NCBI GenBank assembly: GCA_903813345.2
Contig: CAIIXF020000004.1
Span: forward strand, 19,267,513 to 19,331,512
DNA from: Owenia fusiformis
Taxonomy: Eukaryota > Annelida > Polychaeta > Sabellida > Oweniidae
Length of the DNA: 64,000 nucleotides
Reading direction: 5' to 3'
In this document: positions 1-11,175 of the stretch, piece after piece
Layout of the letters: each line of letters opens with the position of its first letter
Position numbering within the stretch: the stretch's first letter is position 1
Program-made: the position numbers and the translations under genes
Notes under the pieces: generated by a model
Database searches by the model: none
Told to the model about the DNA's origin: nothing
The model's input: the letters and a program-made list of their open reading frames with translations, nothing else

Positions 1-291
1 AGCCAATGGGAGAAGATCATCTGCAGTGTCAAAGGTCAGTAAAGAGTTAATATACTCTGAGCACAAATTCAAAGCACTGTTGACCTGTAGAAAGGATGCT
101 GTGTGGACGATACGGTTTAAATTCTCAAGGTCAATTGCTAACTTTCCAGTGTATATAAATGTTACAATATCCCTGACTCCAGTGGGACTTAACCCTTTCA
201 GTTCCACCACATCCTGACATCTCTCTTGCATTGGGGAAAGGAACATGGCACGGAAGAAATCACTTGTGGCAACAAGCATAACTTTGTGCAC
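1..291 (-). CDS. BTB gene, second coding exon (truncated by window)
   Basis: Phase-0 exon of at least 97 codons after the acceptor at 293-292. Contains VHKVMLVATSDFFRAMF and CSEYINSLL, typical of BTB helices. No stop or donor before position 1, so the exon continues outside the window. Confidence 0.85.
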   Translation of the reverse strand, partial: MHKVMLVATSDFFRAMFLSPMQERCQDVVELKGLSPTGVRDIVTFIYTGKLAIDLENLNRIVHTASFLQVNSALNLCSEYINSLLTFDTADDLLPLA

Positions 292-3200
292 CTGAAAAAT
301 AACATTAAACAAGGCATTAACATGACAAAATGTCACCACCTAAAACAATTTGGTCAATTTAAAGCAAGTTGGAAAATACCTTTTGACCTTAAGAACTTCT
401 GAGAACATGGAGATGATTTTGAAAAAAAAATTAGTCAATTTGAAGCAAGTTGAAAAAAGACCTTTTTGACCTTGAGAAGGTCATTGAAGGTCAAAGGTCA
501 AATCTAAAGTCAGATTTGAACTTCTGAGAACTTGTAAAGTCAAATTTGAACTTCTGAAAAGATGTAGATGATTTTGAAAAAAAAAATTTGGTCAATTTGA
601 AGCAAGTTGAAAACAGACCTTTTTTGACCTTGAGAAGGTCATTAAAGGTCAAATGTCAAATCTAAAGTCAGATTTAAATTTCTGAGAACATGTAGATGAT
701 TTTGAAAAAAAATTAGTCAATTTGAAGCAAGTTGAAAAAAGACCTTTTTGACCTTTTTTGACCTTGAGAAGGTCAAATGTCAAATCTAAAGTCAAATCTA
801 AAGTCATATTTAAATTTCTGAGAACATGTAGATGATTTTGAAAAAAAAATTTAGTCAATTTGAAGCAAGTTGAAAAAAGACCTTTTTGACCTTTTTTGAC
901 TTTGAGAAGGTCATTGAAGGTCAAATGTCAAATCTTAAGCCAAATCTAAAGTCAGATTTGAATTTCTGAGAACACGTAGATGATTTTGAAAAAAAAAATT
1001 AGTCAATTTGAAGCAAGATGAAAAAATACCTTTTTGACCTTTTTTGACATTGAGAAGGTCATTGAAGGTCAAATGTTAAATCAAAAGTCAGATTTGAATT
1101 TCTGAGAACATGTAGATGATTTTGAAAAAAAAATTTAGTCAATTTGAACAAGTTGAAAAAAGACCTTTTTGACCTTTTTTGACTTTGAGAAGGTCATTGA
1201 AGGTCAAATGTCAAATCTTAAGTCAAATCTAAAGTCAGATTTGAATTTCTGAGAACACGTAGATGATTTTGAAATTTTTTTTTTGTCAATTTGAAGCAAG
1301 TTGAAAACAGACCTTTTTGACCTTTTTTGACCTTGAGAAGGTCATTGAAGGTCAAATGTCAAATTTTAAGTCAGATTTGAATTTCTGAGAACACGTAGAT
1401 GATTTTGAAAAAAAAATTTAGTCAATTTGAAGCAAGTTGAAAACAGACCTTTTTGACCTTTTTTGACCTTGAGAAGGTCATTGAAGGTCAAATGTCAAAT
1501 CTAAAGTCAGATTTGAAGGTCAAATGTCAAATCTAAAGTCAGATTTGAATTTCTGAGAACATGTAGATGATTTTGAAAAAAAATTTAGTCAATGTGAAGC
1601 AAGTTGAAAAAAGACCTTTTTGACCTTGAGAAGGTCATTGAAGGTCAAATGTCAAATCTTAAGTCAGATTTGAATTTCTGAGAACACGTAGATGATTTTG
1701 AAAAAAAAATTTAGTCAATTTGAAGCAAGTTGAAAACAGACCTTTTTGACCTTTTTTGACCTTGAGAAGGTCATTGAAGGTCAAATGTCAAATCTAAAGT
1801 CAGATTTGAAGGTCAAATGTCAAATCTAAAGTCAGATTTGAATTTCTGAGAACATGTAGATGATTTTGAAAAAAAATTTGGTCAATGTGAAGCAAGTTGA
1901 AAAAAGACCTTTTTGACCTTGAGAAGGTCATTGAAGGTCAAATGTCAAATCCAAAGTCAGATTTGAAGGTCAAATGTCAAATCTAAAGTCAGATTTGAAT
2001 TTCTGAGAACATGTAGATGATTTTGAAAAAAAATTTAGTCAATGTGAAGCAAGTTGAAAAAAGACCTTTTTGACCTTGAGAAGGTCATTGAAGGTCAAAT
2101 GTCAAATCTAAAGTCAGATTTGAACTTCTGAGAAGATGTAGATGATTTAGAAAAAAATTGAAGTCAGTCTAAACAGTATTTGTTAAGTTATAGGAAGTTG
2201 TAAGAAATTGTTACAGACGCCGGACGCCAGACGCCGGACGCCAACCACCAACCGCCGTCGCCAAAAAAACGGAGACCATAACAATATGTCACCACTTTTT
2301 GGTGGTGACATAAAAATTATCTTTTAACTTGATAATGACAATGGCAAGGCATCAAATCCCATCAATCATTTTAGTGTCAGAAAATACAACTAGTCATCAT
2401 TTCTTTTGCCACCATAATGGATAAATTGTGAAAAGTAATATGTCATGTTTGCATGTATGTATGGGGGTCCGCACATTATACCGAAACCCATTATACCGAT
2501 GCGCATTATACCAAAACCCATTAAACCGACGAGCATTGCACTGGAAGGCGTTATACCGATTGCCATAATACCAACGCAAATGTACACGGACTGGGAAATT
2601 ATGTGTTACGCACAGAACTTTAATATTAAATCACGAAATATCTTCACAGGCTATCAACATAACGTACATTTTTTGTACATTACATACATTGTATTCTTAA
2701 ATCTATTTTGATCCAAACTAAACTTCAATAATAAATAAGTGACATATTTTTGAGTTTCCCTTCCTTGATGAACTTATATTAAGATTAGTATTCTGTTGCT
2801 ATTTCTTGAATGGTCTTCCTGATTAAATGTGCTTGATTTTCAAGAATACTTATCATATTCTTCTACTCTTATCATACATCTTCCATTACAAGAATATTGA
2901 TGGCTATTCATCGCGGTGGCTAATTGATTTGGCAGACACTATGGCAGAGACATTGCTCTGATGCCACAACTTCCATATACTGATAACATTTTTTGACAAA
3001 CTTGTTATAAATTAATGAATATCCAGTAAAATGAAGAAGTCAGTAGTATAAGTTGCATTGTTGAACCTCAATGGATACTGCTATAATCCCAAGTTTTTGG
3101 CCAATAGTCAATCAGTATTGACTAGAGATTGGCCTGTCATTTCTAATTTTGTAAAAACTGAACCGGATGTGACTTAAAATAGGGGTCCTGTGATTGCTCA

Positions 3201-4795
3201 ATATTAAATTGGTCACAATATGAGTGTACTGATCATGCGCATTGCTGATGATGGGAGTTGCACCTGCTACGCACAGTACGCCCGTGCATACCAAATGAAT
3301 TTGAAAAGAAACTAAAGATGTATTAAAATGCATTAATTTGTTTGCACAATTATCAATGATTCTTTATTTGTATGTTAAACCATTAAGTTTTACCATAGAA
3401 CTATTTTGAGTTGATAAATGAGACTTAAAATTAAAATAAATAACTATGATAGGCTGAACACAAGGCACATAAAGATGGTCAAAATAGTGTCAGAATTAGA
3501 ATAAAAGGTAAAGATAAAAGGTTTTCAACATAACCAATTACATTTTTTTTTACTTTTAGGGGCACTACCGACACTACCGGTATGAAACCAGGTGTACGTA
3601 ATACCAGTATTGAAATTTGATGCCACTTGCAGCACTATTACACATGCAACTCTTCATTTTAAAATACCGATCAATATCAATATTCAACAATTTTACAAAA
3701 ATTTGAGAGTTTTTTGCGTATATGACGCTATGCCAGTGCAGTTTCATATGTTGTGGTTACCAAAAATACTGTAAAATTGACACAAAAATGGCAACCATTT
3801 TCACAATCAGCTTTTGAGCAGAGTTCATACTCCCATATAGCAATGGAAGGCCGTCCAACTCTCCCCCTATTTGCGTATTTGTCACACATTTGCTGAAGAA
3901 ATTGGAAGTCACGTCAGCTTTTTTGCGTGACAAATTATAAGGCATTTTACCTGATGTCAAGCAAAAAATATTTCTGTAGAATAACACATTTCGTTCGTTC
4001 CCGAATTAAAATATGTTATCTATTGAAAGCCCATGAGTTGACATAATGGGAGCAAAACTTAAACTTTCAGCCATTTTTCAGCCAATGATATCTTCCAAAG
4101 CTTATAAGGAAAGGTAACTGGGATTTTGGTTTTATTAAGATAACTGATATGCGATGATATGGTAACGTTATGAGAGTTTATAATGGAGAGCTAAGAAGTC
4201 CAGTTATCACGTATTGAAAACTGACATGGCCATTACCGTATCATACATTTCCAGTTTTTAAGATTTTCCAAAAGTGTATCCCCCTTAAAAATTGCGTCCT
4301 GTAATAAATGGTTCCTGTGATTCAAAGTCAGATTTAACATGAGACGAAGTAAAATTGATGAAAAGTTTGTATCTATTTTGATCGGAAATCAACTTCCAGG
4401 AAGCAAACTTAAAAGGAAATTTAATACTTTTAGCAATAGAATATCATTCGTTTAAAATTAGCGGATTTTGACATAATAAAGAGACTGGAGGTAGGATCTT
4501 TATCAATACTTTCATCCAAAATTGAATTTTTAGATATGACTTGCATTGCGTCTACTGGACGCAGTGATTTTCTCTTTTCGAGTCTATCAATTTTTTGTAA
4601 TTTTGGACAGTGTTAATGAAAGCACTGTTCTGTTGAATAATAAATATTTACCTTTATTTGTGCACCATCTACATTCAGTGTACAATCACACATCTCATCA
4701 GCCAACTGAAGTTCCATAATTTTACCAAGAAGTAGGTTGCCATGATTACTCTCCTCCATTGTTTTTTCATAATGGTCTTCATCAATGTCACTCAT
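1..4795 (-). CDS. BTB-domain (probably BTB-kelch) protein, 5' part of gene
   Basis: Two exons join in phase 0: 4795-4652 (start codon to donor AAG|GTAAAT) and 291-1 (acceptor TTTTTCAG|GTG, open to the window edge). Together they give 145 residues. The first exon has an acidic leader, then LLLGKIMELQLADEMCDCTL; the join produces DGAQIKVHKVMLVATSDFF, the classic BTB core in which the conserved H follows the beta strand. The second exon continues through YTGKLAIDLENL and the final BTB helices to the start of a BACK-like region. BTB proteins dimerise through this fold and many act as Cullin-3 substrate adaptors. The kelch repeats expected from the family would lie beyond the left edge and are not seen, so a BTB protein of another class is possible. 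The 4.36-kb intron holds a minisatellite. Confidence 0.88.
331..2310. mobile_element. TIR element carrying a minisatellite
   Basis: The left end TGTCACCACCTAAAA (331-345) and the right end TTTTTGGTGGTGACA (2296-2310) are inverted copies of each other with one mismatch. Between them lies a tandem array, then a GC-rich tail with repeated GACGCC and CCAACCACCAA words (2216-2270). The same tail family recurs at 26100-26190. It sits in the BTB gene intron. No coding capacity is seen, so it is non-autonomous. Confidence 0.6.
346..2160. repeat. Minisatellite, about 13 units of ~125-160 bp
   Basis: Units share the order: GGTCAATTTGAAGCAAGTTGAAAA, then GACCTTTTTGACC, then GACCTTGAGAAGGTCA, then TTGAAGGTCAAATGTCAAA, then AAGTCAGATTTGAA, then CTGAGAACATGTAGATG and an A-run. 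Length variants come from loss or gain of a TTTTTTGACC block and of an AAGTCAGATTTGAAGGTCAAATGTC block. Each unit carries several AGGTCA/TGACCT hexads. Apparent reading frames here are by-products of the repetition. Confidence 0.92.
2286..2311. repeat. Perfect hairpin at end of the minisatellite element
   Basis: 10-bp arms ATGTCACCAC / GTGGTGACAT around TTTTTG. The right half doubles as the element terminus. Confidence 0.7.
2473..2580. repeat. Short degenerate tandem repeat, ~13-17-bp period
   Basis: About seven copies of CATTATACC variants separated by 13-17 bases (starts near 2473, 2490, 2503, 2519, 2533, 2549, 2563). The open frames on both strands here are explained by this repetition. 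Confidence 0.7.
2590..4650. other. Remainder of BTB intron, no gene seen
   Basis: AT-rich single-copy-looking sequence. No spliceable coding segment or recognisable element was found on either strand. Confidence 0.5.
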
Positions 4796-4807
4796 TTTTC
4801 CCTTTGG
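4652..4807 (-). CDS. BTB gene, first coding exon
   Basis: Acceptor CTTTTACAG ends at 4808, so the exon starts at 4807 with 12 bases of 5' UTR before the ATG at 4795-4793 (context GGGAAAAATGAGT). An upstream in-frame ATG at 4858 would need read-through of that acceptor and gives a non-conserved leader, so the start at 4795 was preferred. An upstream 5'-UTR exon is implied but was not located. Confidence 0.82.
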
Positions 4808-5350
4808 CTGTAAAAGACAATAGTACATACACTGAAGATGGACACCCTGTAATGACATCTTTTAAATAGATGATGTGGCAATTCTTAATCCTTCTTCCAA
4901 ACATATTGTAAATGACAAAGCATTAACACCCTATACCAGACCTCCTAGACTTCCACCAACGCGAACATAAGTTCTGACCTTAACTATTATCTAGGTCAAT
5001 CGGTTCAGTGTCTGAAAGCAAATCTATAGTACTCGATTCTGAATTTTATTGTTCATTGTACAAGCTTTTCTTGATTATATTTGGTATACTGACCATTGAG
5101 CAATGACAAAGAACGATACTTCTGATGGTGTCATTGTTTTATTTAGCGTGCGGGTGTAAAAACAAAATTGCGTAATAAGTTTGATTTAGAACTTTCGGGT
5201 CGCGCAAATAGCTACGCAAAATGTATTGTTGAAAAATATTGACCAATAAAATTTTGTCCTTTTTGAGGGCTTTTTAACAACATATTTTCGTACCTTCTAA
5301 ATTAAAGAGCCAACCACGAAAGGCTTAATTGCTGAAATTAACCCCCCCCC
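4808..5350. other. Upstream flank of BTB gene, nothing recognised
   Basis: Should contain the BTB 5'-UTR exon or promoter if these are nearby, but no TATA box, CpG cluster or clear donor could be assigned. Confidence 0.4.
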
Positions 5351-6103
5351 CTATCACACCAAACTAGCTTTTACCCATTCTTGCTAGTCCTACGAAAACG
5401 TCGTAAAATGGGCTCAATCTGGCTGTGGTCGGGAAATATGTCTAAAATAATTAGCTACTTTGTCCATATACAGTCTTCAATACGTCCATCTCATTCGCAG
5501 TTCATTCAGGTCGCACCATGTCGGTGTGCAACATCTGACAACGCGTCCCTTAGTCTAGAAGGTCATCATGACCTGATTACAGAACGGTATGGTCGCCATC
5601 GAATTTTGAATCGATTCAAAATTCTAAATCACATTCCCCATCCGGGAAAGTCCATGAAGTTTGTAAACAGACCGTAGAACGTTGTAGCTACGTTCATTCC
5701 GTTCGCCCACAGTTTAAAATAAAACCAGTTTTGAAGAACGCAGTGGCAACTTGCTTGGTGTGATAGCTATATTTTTGTTAACTCATTGATAAATACGTTC
5801 TTAATCAGTTTTAACCCGTTTGCAATTAGTTCTACCTCGTTCTCAATACGTCCTCAGACAGTTCAACTCGTTGTAAACATGTCCCTAGTATGATTGAAGT
5901 ACGATGGTTCCATTCGTAGTATGTCCAGCTCGTGACGACCAAGAGAACATTTTGAGCATGTTCTAAGGTCTAGAGGACCTACCTGTTCGAGTATGTTCGA
6001 TGAAGTTTGTAAATAGACCCCAAACGGTAAGTACGTCCAATCCGTTCGTACACAGTTGAAGCCTGTTTTCGAGAACGTAGTGAGAACTAGTTTGGTGTGA
6101 TAG
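5351..6103. mobile_element. DNA transposon-like element with CTATCACACCAAACTAG ends
   Basis: A perfect 17-bp inverted pair: CTATCACACCAAACTAG at 5351 and its complement ending at 6103. An internal copy of the right end (CTTGGTGTGATAG) ends at 5766, and the ~115 bp before each right end are diverged direct repeats (5648-5766 and 5999-6103, both starting near ATGAAGTTTGTAAA). It therefore looks like two overlapping copies or a partial internal duplication. No transposase. Confidence 0.65.
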
Positions 6104-6166
6104 TAGGGTAAACAAAGACTGCACAGTGGTTTTCACCGATGAATCGTCACTAGGTAACCCCGGACC

Positions 6167-7058
6167 TACACAGGCAAATTACATCGGACCCCGTACGAGC
6201 TTGTACAAGCCTCGAGAATTACGAGTTATTACGGACAAAAAGGAGCACCATCCTCGTACAGGCTCGTACGAAGCTCATTTTCGAGGCCCGTGCAAGCTCA
6301 TACGATGCTTGTAATTGTTGTTTTCGAGGTCCGTACGAGCATGTATGAGGGTCCTAATTTCATGTCTTGCTACATGATTCACGTATCTATCCAGAACATG
6401 TTGTAATGATTTATTATTTCAGAGCGGTGTTTTTATTCGACAACAATAACATTTATTTACATTACATTTCAACTTATTCTTTTACCACACGCAAATGTTT
6501 TTATATGGATTTACTTCTCTTGTAGAGACATATGGTGTCTTCCATTGGTAACCCTGTTTATTTTGTTTCCTAGCTTTTATACTGTTCATCATGTTGATAC
6601 AGACATGCAAATATTTTGAAATTATGGAAGACATATAATTCATAATTAGATATAATTGAAATGTCATTTCTCAAGTATGCTGTATTTTATTTCATCGACC
6701 ATCATCGAGTGTTCATCAAAATAAACGAGCAATTACAAGCCTCGTTACGAGCCCCGTATGGGCAAGTACAGTGCTTGAAAATTACGAGCATTTATGGCCT
6801 TGTTACGGGCATCACACGGGCAAGTACAAGGCTCGAAAATTACCAGCTATTACGGGCCTCATAACAGGCACTGTACGAGCAAGTACAGGGATCGAAAATA
6901 AAGATTTATTATGGGGCTGGTTACGGGCACCGTACGGTCAAGTACAGGGGTCGAAAATTACGAGACTCGTAACGAATCCCGTACGAGGTTGTACAGGGCC
7001 CTTTGACTCGACGAGCTCCGTACAGGGTTGTACGGGGTCCGATGTAATTTGCCTGTGT
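6167..7058. mobile_element. Inverted-repeat element built of CGTACGAGC motifs
   Basis: Perfect 29-bp inverted repeats lie at 6167-6195 and 7030-7058 (core ATCGGACCCCGTAC). Inside, 6190-6350 and 6720-7030 are packed with CGTACGAG, GTACAGG and ACGGGC words; 6725-7000 forms about four ~65-bp tandem units, each beginning near GAAAATTACGAG. A fragment of the same family is at 30715-30785. The middle (6360-6720) is plain AT-rich DNA. Confidence 0.65.
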
Positions 7059-7164
7059 ACAGGGGCAGGTATAGCCGTATATACTCAAGGTCTAGATTGT
7101 AATCCCATCTTTATTAGTAAGTCAAGAACTCTGGGGTCGCGCACTGAAATTTCTTGTGGAAAAT

Positions 7165-7790
7165 AGATGTTCAGAGTTTATCCATATTTTTTGTGATTGT
7201 CAAACAGCATTACACTCATCTTTTTTCAATAAGTAATGAAGTTAAAAAAATCAGATGCAAATATCACAGCTCATTGGGTCCCTGGCCATTTGGGGGTAGC
7301 AGGCAATGAATTAGCAGATTAAGCTCTCAAACAAGACAAATAAAATAGCTGACCTATTTGAGAAAGTTGGCTCGAGTCGTACATATGAATCTGGGGATCG
7401 CAAATTAAACTGCCTCATAAATCAGTTAATAAGTGGACACTCCCAGTCCCAACTGAATGATCACATGTCTAAAATCTCAACGGATACAACACCAACATGT
7501 CCCCACTGTAATAAGAATGAGTCAATTCATCATTTCCTATTGAGTGTGAACAGTATAATGATAATTATAAGGAACCGTCTTTTATACAGAGTAGAATCTG
7601 AACTTCTAAACTCTAATACCATTGATATCCCAAAAGTCAATCTACAAAGTATTAATGGGATTAAATACAGACATAAAACATTCGGTCAACAACAAGATTG
7701 TTGGCCATCTAAGGAGCTCTTAAAAGACTCAAAAAGATTCTATTATCTAAAAAGTATGCTCTTCCATCGCGGCCATTTTATTGGATAAAT
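7165..7790 (+). pseudogene. Non-LTR retrotransposon 3' end (RNase H and C-terminal zinc motif), degenerate
   Basis: Near 7185 a frame reads CDCQTALHS, matching the RNase H strand that carries an active-site Asp. At 7255-7320 it reads ITAHWVPGHLGVAGNELAD, the strongly conserved WVPGHxGVxGNExAD motif, followed directly by a stop in place of an expected codon. From 7465 an open frame has TCPHCNKNESIHHFLLSV, the C-x2-C...H knuckle at the end of Jockey/R1-type ORF2 proteins, with the last Cys replaced. Stops and frame changes show it is dead. Only the 3' part of the element is present. Confidence 0.8.
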
Positions 7791-7883
7791 CAGTGAACAT
7801 AGCCGCCCAACCTCGTTTTCAGAGGTGGCGTAACCATCATGCTATAACACCATGATAATACTAAATGTTTCTATTTTTACATA

Positions 7884-8972
7884 TACAGGGTGTTCAATAA
7901 GTACTGATAAAAAAGCTCTAACTTTTTTATTTTTTCATACATCTTACTAATCTTTCTAGTATGCATTGTTGAGTATTATATTGATGTACTGTAAAAGTTA
8001 CGGACTGTGCTCTGACAGGAAGCTGGTGCTGGGTTGAGGCAAAGGTGGTTAGTGCTGTATCAGATCTGCACGAAAAATGTCTCAAAATGACCAAATTAAA
8101 ATGTGAATATTGCTCCTCAGGCAATTGCTTATGTACCAACTTGTCACACATCAATGTCATCTCTAAATCATTATGAGTTACATGGTGTGTTCGACCAATA
8201 CTTGAATCAGTCATGTCTGCAATTTTTCCGATTGTAATTCATCCAATATTTCTTTTATTATATTAATCTGACTTGGGGAAGTTACAGCTCTTGGCCACCC
8301 CTGTCTAGGTTCAACTTCAACTGACTTTATCCCTCTTTGAAATAGCGGTACAAACGATATATGCCAGGGTTAGATATTAAGTGTCCTTTCCATAAGCTTC
8401 ATGGATGTCCTTTATTGTATCCTGTTTAGATGAACCCTATGAGTACATGTATATAGAACTTGGTGTTGCTTCTAATTTGATGCTAAATATAATTGATGTT
8501 CTGTTCAGCAGTCATGTTGCTGATGACTTAATTTCTGCGGAGTCCGTGTGATGTAATTTCTCCATGAAGTCATCTGATCTTAAATTGCTCTGTGATATCA
8601 TGGGGCACCATGATATGTAATTGTATTCTTATGAATTGCTCTGTGATGTGATTTCCACCTTACAATTTGCTCTTTGATGTCATCAATAGGTGCTACCAAG
8701 GTATCTTAATACCAATGTTTATTTACCAACTGTCAAAATGGATTCAAAAATAAAATTATGTATGAAAATATTGAAAAATAATTTGTGCAGACCTGAACCA
8801 CGATGAATCCCATTAGCCTCCACCTAGTACCACCTTCCTGTTAGAGTAAATTCTTGTAACTATCACAGTACATCAGAACAATACTCAACAATGTATACAG
8901 TAGAAAGGTTAGTCAGGAATAAAAAATTAAACAAGTTTCAGCAATTTCATCAGTACTTATTGAACATAATAC
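7884..8972 (-). mobile_element. mariner-type transposon relic
   Basis: The left end TACAGGGTGTTCAATAAGT has the usual mariner look. GTTCAATAAGTACTGAT is repeated in inverse at 8951-8966, with the outermost right bases decayed. The length of ~1.09 kb is shorter than a full ~1.3-kb mariner, and the half next to the right end has no transposase, so an internal deletion is likely. Confidence 0.7.
7927..8330 (-). pseudogene. mariner transposase N-terminal fragment
   Basis: The minus strand near 8304-8225 reads GWPRAVTSPSQINIIKEIL, corresponding to the linker after the first helix-turn-helix (the GRP-like motif). A frameshift near 8220 leads into a 95-residue frame with the second helix-turn-helix pattern (IGRTHHVTHNDLEM, then HKQLPEEQ). 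The catalytic DDD region is absent. Relationship is by motif order only. Confidence 0.55.
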
Positions 8973-9338
8973 TCTAACTAATAGAGCAGCTTCAGGATGT
9001 ATATTTTTCATGTAACATCATGCACCCTGACCACGGATAGTGGGAAGTCCTCCATATATTACTTATATTATATACACCAGGTAACGCAGCTTCCATCCAA
9101 AATAAAAAATATGTGATTTTAAAATAAATTATTTGTCTAGTTTTCGTTAAACAAATATCCTGAGACACATAGGGCCTGTAGAAAACACTAAACAGAAAAA
9201 TAAAAAAAATATTCGTACCTCCAAATCTGCTTTATTGGTCAGATAATGCACCAAATCATAATGGTAGTTCAAAATAAAAATTTAAGGGGACGGAGCACCT
9301 AATCTCGCGAGAATAAAGCAAATCACGCGAAGGCGCGC

Positions 9339-9650
9339 ATGCGCACAACGGTACCCGGAAACATGGCTCAGTTTGTGAATTTACCATGGGAAAATGTCAA
9401 GGATTTAGGTCATTATGTTTGCATTGTAGGTCAAGCAGGAACTGCTAAGACAACTCTTCTTCGAGAATTACTTTATGATGCCAAAAATGCCAGAAAAAAG
9501 GTAGAAAACGCAATAGTGTTCCCAAAAATTTTCGCGGGGTTTTTATGACACATCCGCAGTAGAAATTGTCAATTTACTGAGCGGATCTTTCAATGGCCTG
9601 GAGAAATTTTACTCACGAGAATTGATGATTACTGAACACATATAGGCATA
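9339..9650 (+). pseudogene. P-loop ATPase-like reading frame fragment, frameshifted
   Basis: An open frame from ATG 9339 runs to 9548. The second in-frame ATG (9363) gives MAQFVNLPWENVKDLGHYV followed by CIVGQAGTAKTTLLREL, a Walker A loop of the GxxGxxKT type after a hydrophobic beta strand, and then a second strand NAIVFP. At about 9540 this frame stops, but an overlapping frame stays open to a stop near 9648, which suggests one small frameshift. No Walker B motif is seen. I do not recognise the family; a captured host exon, or a packaging-type or helicase-like ATPase from a mobile element, are all possible. A splice donor GGTGAGT at ~9655 also makes an expressed exon conceivable. Confidence 0.45.
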
Positions 9651-10112
9651 AGAGGTGAGTGACCCAGTTATTTTTGCGTATAAATGTTTCAAGAATAGCA
9701 GAGCTGTCAAGTGTCCCGCGAATGGCGGGATTATCCCGCGAATTTGATCAAAATTGGGCTAATTCGCGTGTCCCGCAATGTCCCGCGAAGTCCCGCAAAT
9801 GTGGTTTTTGACCTCCGCGAATTTCCGAAATTGTTGCAATCCCCTATATTGTGATTATCTTATCTTATAAAAGAAGCTAAGTTTTTGCACTTTTGAGGAG
9901 TAAAGTTTACCTAATTTTAAGTACCTCGCATGCTGTTGTTTGGTATCAAAATAAAGAGGAAGGGTTCAACTTTCATTTTAATTACGAAAATAGGGATGTA
10001 GGTCAAAAATAGTTCTAACGTTGGGCTTTTTACTATCCGTGTGGCCTTCATCTCAGAACTGAGCAAATGTTAGCAAACGCGAGTTACAATAAATGGACGC
10101 TGATATCTAGAA

Positions 10113-11175
10113 AGGGTGCATTGTAGAAAAACCGGGTACCGGGTAGTAAATCCTCCATGCTGGGTTCAAACTTGGTACCCGGTACCCAGTCAAAAAACGG
10201 GTACCCAAAAAACGAAAAATACGAATATATAACATAATTAGATTATGAGAAAACGTGTAAGATTTGTTTTGAATTCACAAAAATGTATGTAACATCCTTC
10301 AAAATTGAGCTAGAAGCTTCAAATAAAAAGTATATTTAAGGCTCTTTTCTTCCTCTATCGTCATGGCCATATTTTCATCGGTTATGGGGGGGGGGTGCGA
10401 TCGCACCATCGCGCCATCTGGCTACGCCTATGACATTGTAAGACATAACAATTTACAATTCCAGGCCCGTAGCCAGGGGGGGTTCGCAGGCCCCCCCCTG
10501 GCCAAAAATTCTTTCAAAATCATGCAGTTTTTCACCATTTTGAGCACTTCTCAAGTGATTTTGGCCATATTTGGGCCAAAATTGTCAAATGTGAACCCCC
10601 CCTGGAAATTTTTGAAAAATGAACCCCCCCCCCTTGGCAAATCCTGGCTACGGGCCTGAATTCAGTGGGCATTTTGTCGAAAATTGGGATAACTTAAATT
10701 ATGATTATAATCAAAATCATGTAAATTAACACGTCACCTCCCTCCCAAAGCAACGATAGCTATTTACAGATTTAAATCATAATCAAAACAATTCACGTAC
10801 CAACAAACGAACTATTGAAAATAGAGTAAGATTGATTTGTCTTGTTTTTCAAATCGTCTTACAATGTCATTGGCGTAGCCAGGAGGGGGTGCGATCGCAT
10901 CCCCCCCTCCCCCTTTCATTACCAATGGAAATATGATGATAGACGACGAAAAGAGCCTTAAAATGCTTTTTATTTGAAGCTTCTAGCTCAATTTTGAAGG
11001 AAGTTACATACATTTTTGTAAATTCAAAACAAATCTTACACGTTTTCTAATGATCTAATTATGTTGTATATTCGTATATTTCGTTTTTTGGGTACCCGGT
11101 TTTTTCGACCGGGTACCAAGTTTGAACCCAGCATGGAGGATTTACTACCCGGTACCCGTTTTTTCTACAAACCCT
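10113..11175. mobile_element. Third-level nested foldback element
   Basis: A long palindrome: arms ~330 bp (10113-10450 and 10853-11175) with high identity, ends AGGGTGCATTGTAG / CTACAAACCCT, flanked by the exact 8-bp duplication ATCTAGAA (10105-10112 and 11176-11183). The arms include repeated GGGTACCGGGTA words and the palindrome GCGATCGC next to a long G-run. No coding capacity. Confidence 0.85.
10462..10658. mobile_element. Fourth-level 197-bp MITE with CAGGCCCGTAGCCAGG ends
   Basis: Perfect 16-bp inverted ends CAGGCCCGTAGCCAGG lie in the loop of the foldback element, with AATTC on both sides (5-bp duplication). A fragment of the same kind of end (TGGCTACGGGTATG) occurs at 51588-51601. 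Confidence 0.8.

Noticed and set aside
649-924. 91-codon minus-strand frame
   Set aside because: Lies wholly in the minisatellite; the peptide repeats with the DNA unit.
331-2310. CRISPR-like array
   Set aside because: Repeats are contiguous, long and variable with no unique spacers, in a eukaryotic intron.
2390-2711. Overlapping frames on both strands with IIP/GFGIM repeats
   Set aside because: Explained by the short CATTATACC tandem repeat; no splice or family support.
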